From contig CATNEN010000038.1 of the NCBI GenBank assembly GCA_950097015.1, forward strand, positions 31,644,501 through 31,708,500: a DNA stretch of 64,000 nt. The letters run 5' to 3'. Source of the stretch: Macrostomum hystrix (taxonomy: Eukaryota > Platyhelminthes > Macrostomidae). Below are positions 1 through 11,000 of this stretch, piece after piece (position 1 is the first letter of the stretch; each line of letters starts with the position of its first letter). The notes under the pieces are model-generated. The model saw nothing but the letters and a program-made list of their open reading frames with translations, had not been told where the DNA came from and ran no database searches. The position numbers and the translations under genes were made by a program.

Positions 1-503
1 GACCACTAGAAAAATATTCAAGTGGTCCTTGTGTGAAACAAGACAAGCCCAAAAACGTTCAAATTTGAATCGGCCATTTGCTAATTTAAACAAATCGAAG
101 TAAAAGATTTAGTAACTCTTCAAAAATCCATATACTTAAATACTAAAAAAGTTGTAACTCTTTAAAACGTTTTTATTATTAAGGTGCATTAAAAAATCTA
201 TAATAGAAAATAACAATGGCATTTTTAGACAATTTTGATTTCTTAGTTTTTGCCTATTAAAATTAGACTGTCTTAAATATTCGGGAATTCTATAGTTGGA
301 GTAGAACGTTATTTAAATATTGGCATTAGAAATTTAACGTTTAATCTCTTTTGCTTTATAGACTTAGTCTTTTTAACTTTCCATACTTCAGTGGTTAGGT
401 ACTTTTACTAACTGTAATAATAAACAAGCTAATTAATCATTATCTCTAATCGTCTAATTGCTCTGTTCTGATTTTGCGCGTTAATTTTTCATAAGCTAAC
501 AGC
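1..503. other. AT-rich flank upstream of CEP43
   Basis: AT-rich non-coding sequence with no tandem array, no exon with usable splice sites and no recognisable RNA gene. Its 3' part must hold the promoter and 5' UTR of the gene starting at 504, but I see no clear TATA box or initiator. Confidence 0.5.
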
Positions 504-3500
504 ATGATAGAAGATGAAATTGAGTTCCGCGACTTGGTGGCGCAAACACTTGAGAGCAATGGCGTTCTAGGCAAAATAAAGGTAAGTACTTTAAAAACTA
601 AAGAGAAATAATCGTGTGTTGTGTGCACTGTGTTCTGTGAAGATATAGCTATGTATATCAACAAGAAAAGCCAATAGCTAGTACACTGTAAATTATTCAA
701 GCCATGTAGATAAATAAGCAGCTTTTGTATTTGAATTTTTTTATGAAATTCATAATTTTATTTCAGATCGTAATGACATATTTCAATTAATAAATTTGCT
801 TGCTTGCTACTAGCCTACTATTAGTTTAACAGTTATAATTTGTGATTGTGATATTGTGATATTTATTAGCTATTCTATCTACCTGCGGATCTTTGTCTCT
901 TTGTCATGGACCAAAAAAATTGGCAATAGTTTATTTCAGCTAAATATGCTTTTTGCATAGGTGTTTCTAATAATTATGCTAATTAATTCTTAAATTATTT
1001 TAATTATGCATATGAAAGAATTAATATATTGCTATCTGCTTTGTCACCTGCAAATTAGCTCACTACTAATCTCAATTCAGTTTAATGTACTAATAAGGAC
1101 AATGTTTAGAGACATGTGTGTGATCTAAGCCATGAGATTTAAGAAGGAAACTGTTGCTTTATATTATACTATGCACATTATATATAGCTGCAGTATTCAC
1201 TGTTAAAATGAAAAGCAATATTATATGAAATATATTTGCTTCATTAAAATTCCTGTAAATACTGATATTTATTGCAGATACATGTACAAGAATACAGCGA
1301 AAAATACTTTTAACAATTTTTATTGGCTTATATCTACTACCAGACATTCAGACACTTTTTATTTTTATGGCCTGAAAAAATTGCATCTCTTGCATCACAG
1401 TATATTGTTAACTGTCATGGACAATCCCATTTAAATGTTTGAATGATCTACAAAGGGGGCAATTAAATATTTGACAGTTTCGATACAATCCATACAATTA
1501 TAACAAACTTTTTACAATTTGTTTTCAAAGGCTGAACTTCGCGCTAGCATCTTCCTGGCGCTGGAAGATCAGGATCGCTTCATGTCCAGTCGTCGCTCTC
1601 CGAAGCGTCAGGAGTTGCGCGACTATCTGCAAACTGCCGAAGGTCGTCAGGCATTTGGATTAGTTCGAGATCTATTAGAATATTTTGAGCTTGAGCACAC
1701 CCTGGCTGTGCTCAGACCGGAGACCGGTTTGACTGAAGATTCGGCTTGGCGCAGTTTGCTAACTGAACCGCCCGCAGCCCTACCGATGGCGGTTAGATCA
1801 AAGACCAGCAGGCCGTATCTAAATGCATGCTTAGCTGCAGTGGCTTCCGCTGGCGGTTCGGCCAATGTTTCAGCTTCGGCTCCCGCGTTAGACGCCAAGT
1901 CTAGCGGCTCCAATTTGAGTAGTGGGGTGAGACATTAAATCCTGCTTACAAAAAGTATTTATTCACAGATTTTCGCTTCGATTATTTAAACTAGATTGAC
2001 TTCCTCCTTTTCGAAGTTTCGCACTTCCTGAAGTTTCACACTTCCTGAAGTTTCACATCCCTGAAGTTTCACATCCTTGAAGTTTCACACTTCCCTGAAG
2101 TTTCACACTTCCCTGAAGTTTCACACTTCCCTGAAGTTTCACACTTCCCTGAAGTTTCACGCTTCCGTGAAGTTTCACACTTCCCTGAAGTTTCACACTT
2201 CCCTGAAGTTTCACACTTCCCTGAAGTTTCACACTTCCCTGAAGTTTCACACTTGCCTGAAGTTTCACTTGCCTGAAGTTTCACTTTCCTGAAGTAACAC
2301 TTTCCTGAAGTAACACTTTCCTGAAGTAACACTTCCCTGAAGTAACACTTTCCTGAAGTAACACTTCCCTGAAGTTTCACACTTCCCTGAAGTTTCACAC
2401 TTCCCTGAAGTTTCACACTTCCCTGAAGTAACACTTCCCTGAAGTAACACTTCCCTGAAGTAACACTTCCCTGAAGTAACGCTTTCCTGAAGTAACACTT
2501 CCATGGAGTTTTAATTCCTTAAATGAAAACTTTACGAAATAGCTTCGAATTTCTGTAGCTATTTCTATGAATTCTATTACACAAGCTAGTTGTATAATTT
2601 AGTAGTTCTAGCTACATGATCGTCAATCCTGAAACGTCAATCTAAATATTATTACTGGCCTCAGTCTCAGCGACAGTCCCGCAGGCAGCCGCAGAAGCAG
2701 CAGCAGCAAGTGTTTGGGAAACTTCGGTTTCCAAACCATAGGAGTCCGAGCAGTAACACTAAAGCAAATGACGCAATGTCTAGGGTTAGATTGCAGTTCG
2801 AATTTTAGTCTGTTACAGTTATGTTGCTCAATTCATTGTTTTTTTAAGCTGTCTTAAAAGACCGATTGTTGAACTAATACTTCTGTTGAGTTTCAAATGC
2901 TTTCTTCTAATGTACTGTTTTCCATCACACCATGGAAATTTTGACCATTTAACCATCACAACCGCATTTTTGCAGCGTCAGCAACATCACGACGATTTGT
3001 TGCCAATGTCAATAAGCGTTGCTAGAGGCAGTCACGCTTCTGGTAATAGCAACAATAATAACAGCGCTTCACTCAGGTGAGTTTGTACCATAGATTTTTT
3101 AGTTTTTGTAATTATTGAATATTTGCTACTGCCGTTTCTAATGACCTCCATTTCTCAAGGTAGACCTCAGTTCCTTTAGGTTTACCTCAGTTCCTTTAGG
3201 TTTACCTCAGTTCCTTCAGGTTTACCTCAGTTCCTTCAGGTTTACCTTAGTTCCTTCAGGTTTACCTCAGTTCCTTCAGGTTTACCTCAGTTCCTTTAGG
3301 TTTACCTCAGTTCCTTCAGGTTTACCTCAGTTCCTTCAGGTTTACCTCAGTTCCTTTAGGTTTACCTCAGTTCCTTCAGGTTTACCTCAGTTCCTTCAGG
3401 TTTACCTTAGTTCCTTCAGGTTTACCTTAGTTCCTTCAGGTTTACCTTAGTTCCTTCAGGTTTACCTTAGTTCCTTCAGGTTTACCTCAGTTCCTTCAGG

Positions 3501-6500
3501 CTTACCTCAGTTCCTTCAGGTTTACCTCAGTTCCTTTAGGTTTACCTCAGTTCCTTCAGGTTTACCTCAGTTCCTTCAGGTTTACCTCAGTTCCTTCAGG
3601 TTTACCTGAAGAGATAAGACACGGGAGAGATGAGACACGGGAGAGATGAGACAAGGGAGAGATGAGACACGGGAGAGATGAGACACGGGAGTGATAAAAC
3701 ACGGGAGAGATGAGACACCGGAGAGATGAGACACGGGAGAGATGAGACACGGGAGAGATGAGACACGGGAGAGATGAGACAAGGGAGAGATGAGACACGG
3801 GAGAGATGAGACACGGGAGTGATAAAACACGGGAGAGATGAGACACCGGAGAGATGAGACACGGGAGAGATGAGACACGAGAGAGATGAGACACGAGAGA
3901 GATGAGACACGGGAGAGATGAGATACGGGAGAGATGAGACACGGGAGAGATGAGACACCGGAGAGATGAGACAAGGGAGAGATGAGACACGGGAGTGATG
4001 AGACACGGGAGAGATGAGACACCGGAGAGATGAGACAAGGGAGAGATGAGACACGGGAGTCATGAGACACGGGAGAGATGAGACACCGGAGAGATGAGAC
4101 AAGGGAGAGATAAGATATGGGAGAGATGAGACACGGGAGAGATGAGACACGGGAGAGATGAGACACGGGAGTGATGAGACACGGGAGAGATGAGACACCG
4201 GAGAGATGAGACAAGGGAGAGATGAGACACGGGAGTCATGAGACACGGGAGAGATGAGACACCGGAGAGATGAGACAAGGGAGAGATAAGATATGGGAGA
4301 GATGAGACATGAAACAGGATAACTGTTGCCCCTTATCGGAAGTGGCGACGGGCCAGATTTGAGAGCTTCATGGTCTCAGCGTATAAGCCTGCCTTATGCT
4401 TATCCGCTGGTACCTCCGTACCCTCAGGTTGACCTCATTACCACGTTTTGTTTCGAAGAGCCCTCTATTTAAATTTCCGCTATAAAACGTGAGCGTTTTT
4501 TTAATCGGTGCAGACAGTCGAAAATTCCTGTCGGCTTTAAAACAAACGGGTGAGTAATGAAACACAGGGTAGCTAGCTAGCAAAATGATGTCCTACTGAC
4601 CTAACTTTATCCACATTTTTAGTAGTATCGTTGGTGCAGTTTTTCTTGGCATAGCATGAACTATTTATTATACAAGCTTTAGCTACTTAGTAATCGCATG
4701 TATTATAAACTTATATTCCAATAAATAATTGTTAATCATTGATTTAAGATTATGCTTAATCATATTTCCACTTTATTTAGCTTATCTACCCTTTAACTAA
4801 ACTGCAAAAAATATTCGATTAACTTCTCCCACCATCGAACATCATCAGTAAAGGGAATTCTAGCGACTAGCCTTTAATCTGGGATTGCATTCACTGCGTA
4901 GATTTTTTCGCTTGTGTTTGTGTCATATGTTTTAGATTCCATAGCTGCTATGTGTTCTGTGTTGGTATCGATTATAGAATATTCCCCATTAGAATTTTTC
5001 GAGACTCAGATAAGTATATATCCCGTTAGAGCATTTTAGAATCGAAGGATTTTGTCTAAGAAATTGACGGATTAAGCTCTAAAGTTATAAAGTTGAGCGA
5101 AAGAGGGCAGAAATAGTGTTCGTTGTTTATTCTTTCTAAGTTTCTGAACGCATCCTTTTGATTTTTTCTCGCCCTACTCTCACCATCAACCTAATTATAA
5201 CAGTATTTCCCTCCATATAATTTTATTATTTATTAGTTATTCTCGTCATCAATTTTAACATTAATGACGTCCTCGCCTAACTGTACTTACTACTGCTTTC
5301 TCGCCCTCGCCCTACTGTACTTACTACTGTTTTATTGCCCTCGCCCTACTAACTACTTTTTTCTCGCCCTCGCCTAACTAACTAGTATTTTATCGCCCTC
5401 GCCCTACTGTACTTACAACTGTTTTCTTGCCCTCGCCCTACTAACTACAGTTTTCTCGCCCTCGCCCAACTAGTACTGTTTTCTCACCCTCGCCCAACTT
5501 ACTAATGTTTTCTCGCCCTCGCCTTCCCATCTAATCCGACGTTTTTCTCGCCCTTCGGCACAGTTCGCCAACGCATAAGCGGCCAGCTCAACTGTCGGTG
5601 TTTGAGCAGACTTCGCATCGATCAACGTCTGGTGGCGGCGGTGGCCTAGGAGCCGCTGACAGTCTAGACCCATTGTCCAGTCCGCAGCAGCACAGCCTGT
5701 CATCTGAGCACAGTCTGTCTAGCTCCGCCGCAGCTGGCGGCTCAGATCTGCATCAGCAGCGGCCGCGTTCTAGAGGAAACAATTTCGACGATTTGCCACC
5801 GCTGACTGGCGGCAGAGGCGGCGGCGGCGGTCGAGCGAGGCAGCCACCTAGCGGAGGTAAAAACCTTTTTTAGGAAGAGGAGAGATAGTAGACAGAGGAG
5901 ATGGTAGACAGGGGAGAGATGGTAGACAGGGGGAGAGATGGTAGACAGGGGAGAGATGGTAAACAGAGTAGAGATGGCAGACAGGGGAGAGATGGTAGAC
6001 AGGGGAGAGATGGTAGACAGGGGAGAGACGGTAGACAGGGAAGAGATGGTAGACAGGGGGAGAAATGGTAGACAGGGGAGAGATGGTAGACAGGGCAGAG
6101 ACGGTAGACTGGGGAGAGATGGTAGACAGAGGAGAGATGGAAGATAGATAAAATATGGTAGACAGAGGAGAGATAGTAGACAGGGAGAGATGGTAGACAG
6201 AGGAGATACGGTAGACAGGGGAGAGATGGTAGACAGGGGTAGAGACGGTAGACAGGGGAGAGATGGTAGACAGGGGAGAGACGGCAGACAGGGGAGAGAC
6301 GGTAGACAGGGGAGAGATGGTAGATAATAAATATTTTGATAGATGTACTTTGCATCTGTTCTAGAAGCATATGTTGTGAGCCCAATCGTCAGCGATTCAA
6401 ACTTCTGACTGAGAGGTCATGAGTTCGAATCGCAATCTAAGGACACCTTTTCTTTTATTAGGCAAGGAAAGCAATCCGCAGTTCCATAATTCAATTTTGT

Positions 6501-6847
6501 TAGGCGACAACACGAGCAATTCTCTCTTATCCGACCAACTCGCCAACCCGACCGGCGCCTCCAACGCCAATGACGACTATTTCGACGACTTCGAAGACAG
6601 CATCGCCGGAGGCGTCAGCAGCAGCATCGGAGGCGGCGGCGGCGGCCCGCTTGCCTCGGCGCGCAGTCTGAAGTCGCAGGTCAGCGACGCTGCGGGCGTC
6701 GAAGACGAAGTGATCGAAATTGAAGAGGAGGAGCTGGCCTCGGCCGCCGACGAAGATCCGACGGACATGACTGTCGACAGCGAGATGTCTCTGCAAGCCG
6801 ACTATGTTGAAGATGCTGCTAGACCATTCGGTCGCTCACAGCTGTGA
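504..6847 (+). CDS. CEP43: FGFR1OP/FOP (CEP43) centrosomal protein, 6 exons
   Basis: Exons 504-581, 1531-1926, 2665-2784, 2976-3076, 5564-5856 and 6462-6847 join in frame to 457 aa (human FOP is about 400 aa). Exon 1 opens MIEDEIEFRDLVAQTLESNG and exon 2 continues AELRASIFLALEDQDRF, then a LisH-type segment ending LEHTLAVLRPETGL (about residues 50-95). This is the FOP N-terminal dimerisation region. The acidic C-terminus (DDYFDDFEDS, then DPTDMTVDSE and QADYVEDAA) matches the conserved FOP tail. The middle is low-complexity, rich in Ser, Gln and Gly. Known role of the family: a centriole and ciliary-base protein that anchors microtubules and helps start ciliogenesis. The ATG was chosen because it gives the conserved first exon followed by a good GTAAGT donor. 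Exon 3 is the least certain exon: it rests only on phase and splice sites. Four of the five introns are not plain, with arrays in introns 2, 4 and 5. Confidence 0.9.
2019..2500. repeat. 18-mer minisatellite, CEP43 intron 2
   Basis: About 26 copies of GAAGTTTCACACTTCCCT and variants. The 3' half carries a shorter variant in which TTTCACA is replaced by TAACA. It fills most of intron 2 (1927-2664). Confidence 0.95.
3160..3605. repeat. 20-mer minisatellite, CEP43 intron 4
   Basis: About 22 head-to-tail copies of TTTACCTCAGTTCCTTCAGG with few substitutions (CTCAG/CTTAG, TTCAGG/TTTAGG). Each unit contains two pyrimidine-rich stretches ending in CAG. It is directly followed by a different array at 3608. 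Confidence 0.95.
3608..4310. repeat. 16-mer minisatellite, CEP43 intron 4
   Basis: About 44 copies of GAGATGAGACACGGGA with scattered substitutions (CACCGG, AAGGG, GTGATG). It abuts the 20-mer array with no spacer. The same unit, reverse-complemented, builds the array at 37220-39225. The rest of intron 4 (4311-5275) is AT-rich sequence with no recognised feature. Confidence 0.95.
5275..5560. repeat. Degenerate pyrimidine-rich repeat at the CEP43 intron 4 acceptor
   Basis: Imperfect copies of a unit built from TCTCGCCCTCGCCCTACT plus a variable spacer ending near TACTGTTT. The last units run into the 3' splice site at 5563, so the array supplies the polypyrimidine tract of exon 5. Confidence 0.8.
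5872..6330. repeat. 18-mer minisatellite, CEP43 intron 5
   Basis: About 25 copies of GGTAGACAGGGGAGAGAT starting about 15 nt after the exon 5 donor and filling three quarters of intron 5 (5857-6461). A tRNA-like stretch with a B-box-like core (GAGTTCGAATC, about 6420) lies between the array and the exon 6 acceptor. The complementary array lies at 7320-7870, on the other side of exon 6. Confidence 0.95.
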
Positions 6848-7319
6848 CAGAAATTAAAGGACATTTCAATATAAATTTAGCGGCTTCATTCCAAACTCAT
6901 TTTATTTTAGTACTAAAGCAATCCTTCAGAATCTTATTGATTATACACGAAAAATGAACAAATTTCGATTGCCACAAGTTTGTAGATATTTACAATCGCA
7001 CTACTATAAGTATAGAGTAGTCCAATTTCACTAAAGCTTTTGTCAACGTTTTTTATTTTTGTCCGTCCGTCATACTATAATCGTTTTTCCCTTTTTATTT
7101 GCTAGTTGTAAGCAAACAACTTTAGGTGAATTATTGATTAATTCATTCTTACTTTGTTTTTATTTTGCTCTTTGGTAACAGCAGACAACAAGGCGCACTG
7201 CTAGGCCAGTCAAATTGAAAATAAATTTATTACGCGATTTTCGACCACAAGTAGCGTGGATCGCATTTTTTATATAATTTTTCTTACGATATAGATAAAC
7301 TAAATGTAAATATAGTTAT
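6848..7319 (+). other. CEP43 3' flank / probable 3' UTR
   Basis: AT-rich sequence after the CEP43 stop. An AATAAA lies at about 7220-7225 and an ATTAAA-like motif close to the stop at about 6854, so the transcript probably ends before the array at 7320. No gene is seen here. Confidence 0.45.
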
Positions 7320-7870
7320 TGCCATTTCTCACTGTCCTACCTCCTGTCTACCATCTCTTCCTTGTCTGCCATCTCCCCCTTAGCTTGTCTGCCATCTCTC
7401 CCTTGTCTGCTATCTCTCCCTTGTCTGCCATCTCTCCCTTGTCTGCCATCTCTCCCTTGTCTGCCATCTCTCCCTTGTCTGCCATCTCTCCCTTGTCTAC
7501 CATCTCTCCCTTGTCTGCCATCTCTCCCTTGTCTGCCATCTCTCCCCTGTCTGCCATCTCTCCCCTGTCTACCGTGTCTCCCCTGTCTACCGTCTCTCCC
7601 TGTCTACTATCTCTCCCCTGTCTGCCATCTCTACTCTGTTTACCATCTCTCTTCTGTCTACCATCTCTCCACAGTCTGCCATCTCTCCCTTGTCTACCAT
7701 CTCTCCCCTGTCTACCATCTCTCCCCTTTCTACCATCTTTCCCCTGTCTACCATCTCTCCCCTGTCTACCGTCTCTCCACTGTCTACCGTCTCTCCCCTG
7801 TCTACCGTCTCTCCCTGTCTACCATCTCTCCTCTGTCTGCCATCTCTCGTCTGTCTACTCTCAAGCTTTT
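7320..7870. repeat. 18-mer minisatellite, inverted relative to intron 5 of CEP43
   Basis: About 30 copies of ATCTCTCCCTTGTCTGCC and ATCTCTCCCCTGTCTACC. The second form is the exact reverse complement of the unit at 5872-6330. It lies between the CEP43 3' end and the start codon at 8032. The remaining 160 bp to 8032 show nothing else. Confidence 0.95.
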
Positions 7871-8031
7871 ATCGGAAGTATTTTAGCATAGCGTAATTGA
7901 TTTAGTTACTTTTCTAGTTTTCTACTATTACATGTTATTAATTTCAGCTTTAAAAAAGAATATTTACTGATGATTCTACATTCGTAACATACTACTGACC
8001 TAGCAACTCGGGAAATCTGACAACGAGTAGT

Positions 8032-11000
8032 ATGGTTAACCTAGTCCTGTATTTTATTTTTGGGTTTTGTTCCGATCTTTTGGTGAAATCGGGTAAGTTT
8101 AGCATATTATTTATTTTTAATAATTTTTAATTACTTACTAACACGAAGGTATTTAAATGTTGTTCTCATTATCAAACATTCCACAGAATCATTAATGCTT
8201 AATCAGACTTTTCAAGATCAAACAATGCCGCCTCAAATAGCTGATTGGTCGGTCATGCCGCGTCACCTGACCTTAGTGTCGGCGCCTAATCACGTGACAA
8301 CTCTGCACTGCAGCGCAACAGGACGTCCCGCACCAAGCGTTGTGTGGCAATTAAATGGAGTTGTCATCTATTCTCAGATTGCTAGCTTAGGTTTGTGCTC
8401 AGCTACTCCTGCGATTCTTTGCTCCATCTCACCCCTTAGACCTATCTCCAAACTTGCCTCCCAATCACATAGTTACCTACCTAGCCTCCTAATTACCTAC
8501 CTAGCCTCCTAATTACCTACCTAGCTCCTAATCACCTAGCTAGCCTCCTAATCACCTAGCTCCTAATCACCTAGCTCCTAATCACCTAGCTAGCCTCCTA
8601 ATCACCTAGCTCCTAATCACCTAGCTCCTAATCACCTAGCTAGCCTCCTAATCACCTAGCTCCTAATCACCTAGCTCCTAATCACCTAGCTCCTAATCAC
8701 CTAGCTCCTAATCACCTAGCTCCTAATCACCTAGCTCCTAATCACCTAGCTCCTAATCACCTAGCTCCTAATCACCTAGCTCCTAATCACCTAGCTCCTA
8801 ATCACCTAGCTCCTAATCACTTATCTAGTCAGTATATCCCACACCTACTTTTTTATCTCACGGCAAGCCAATTCATCTCACAATCAGCTATTGTATGTCT
8901 GACCTCTTTGATAGCATATTTATTCTAACAAATCAGCCTACAATTACTCAGCTTTCGATATTATAATAGCAATTGTAATATAAAATATTTTAATTCGCTT
9001 GCTAGGCCACAATAGCAACAAGAGTTCGCTGACTGTGGTTTCACCCGGTGTCTACCGCTGCCTAGCTGTAAATCCACTCGGTGTTGCCGTATCAGACGTT
9101 GCCATGGTAACTAAAACTACTAGCGTCCCAGTTGGTCCGGCTGTATTAAAATCGGTGGTTTGCCGAGCTGGCGATAGTTTACAATTAGAATGCCACGCTC
9201 CGCGCTGGCAGAACTTGGACTCAAACGCCGCAGCCGATGCCGGCTTCTTCACCTGGCACAGGCTGGTGCCTTCAACTGGCCGGGTGCACACCGTACCAAT
9301 GGCCAGCGACGGTAATCGATTGTTAATTTCTAGCCTACTGGCTATATTTCTAATTGTCCGAATCTTTTTCGATACATATCGGTATTATTTGTTGACTTTA
9401 CTTACATATTTTTCGATACATATAGGCTTATATACGTTTTTCGGTACATATCGGCCCTACTACTTTACTTAAACTACAACTAGTCACGACACATATAGGT
9501 TCAGTCGTAGACTTACACTAGAAAATTTTTGTTACATATCGGCTAAGTCATTTACTTAAGATCCAAATCGTACTATCCTACTAAAGCTGTTTCTGTCTGT
9601 CTGTTTCTGTTTTTGTTTCTGTCATGTGTCTTCGGTTTTTTACAACTATTTCGATACATATCGGTTCAGTTGTTGACTTAAGCTTACACAATTTTCGTAA
9701 CATATCGGCTTAGTTGATGGAATAAATCACGTTTTTTGTTCGTGTCGACTTTAATGTTTTTGTTTTTGTTTGCTTTTGTTTATTATTTTACAAAATCTGT
9801 CAGGTCTAGATGTAGATCTGACGTAATAAAATTTTAGCCTATAAAAAAAGTGATGATCATATTTTGTTTACATTTGCACCTGCTCAAGGTGGTGCTAGAG
9901 TCGGCATCGACCCAGCAACCGGCGCTCTGTTGTTCGCCTCCGTCCAACCGGCCGACGGGGACGGCATGATCTATCGTTGCGGCGCTCGCAATCCTACACT
10001 ACGCCGAATCGTTGACAGTAGACAATCTTATAAACTGTCGGTACTGCCGGCTTCTTTGTCTAGCCATGGCGGATTCGAACCCGTGACCCTCTCGACGCCT
10101 GTCAAACTAATGGCTCACAGTCCGGCCAACACTACCGCGTCTAGGCCTATTGTTCTACTGTCCGGCGCCTCTTTGACACTTTTCTGCTTTTTCTCCGGCA
10201 ATCCGCTGTCTGCTATTGGTTGGCAGTTTGCGACAGTCGACGGCAACTGGCTGAGTCAGTCAGCTCCTGGAGCGGATGGCACTGTCTGGCCCAAGCATCG
10301 GATTGTTGATCAGGGCACCGGCCTATTGCTGCTTGACGCTGCCAGTGCTCACACTGGTGAGTTTTGTTGGCGTGACTTTTGGGGGGTCTGATTGACTGCT
10401 TTAGGGTTTTGTCTGTCTGTTTCAGGTGTTTGTATGTCTGCTTCAGGTGTCTGTCAGTCTGTTTTAGGTGTCAGTCTGTTTCAGGTGTCTGTATGTCTTT
10501 TTCAGGTGTCTGTCAGTCTGTTTCAGGTGTCTGTATGTCTATTTCAGATGTCTGTCTGTTTCAGGTGTCAGTCTGTTTCAGGTGTCTGTCTGTCTGTTTC
10601 AGGTGTCAGTCTGTTTCAGGTGTCTGTCTGTCTGTTTCAGGTGTCTGTCTGTTTCAGGTGTCTGTCTGTCTGTTTCAGGTGTCTGTCTGTCTGTTTCAGG
10701 TGTCTGTCTGTCTGTTTCAGGTGTCTGTCTGTCTGTTTCAGGTGTCTGTCTGTCTGTTTCAGGTGTCTGTCTGTCTGTTTCAGGTTCTGTAGGTCTGTTT
10801 CAGGCGTCTGTCTGCTAAAATCAATAATCTACCCATCCAATGCCAATGAACAGGCCGATATCGTTGCGTCGCCCTTAGCAACACAACCGAATTCGCCGAG
10901 TTTCACATTCTGACAGTTGACAGGCCGCGTTGGCATAGCAACCAGCCACCTGCTCATGCCACCATTGGTCTTGGCGACAGTTTAAAAATGCGTTGCCAAG

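Noticed and set aside
4368-4583. Minus-strand open frame between arrays in CEP43 intron 4
   Set aside because: No similarity, no splice context, and inside the intron on the antisense strand.
6385-6440. tRNA-like stretch before CEP43 exon 6
   Set aside because: T-arm-like GAGTTCGAATC is present but no complete D arm or acceptor stem. Treated as a tRNA-derived fragment.
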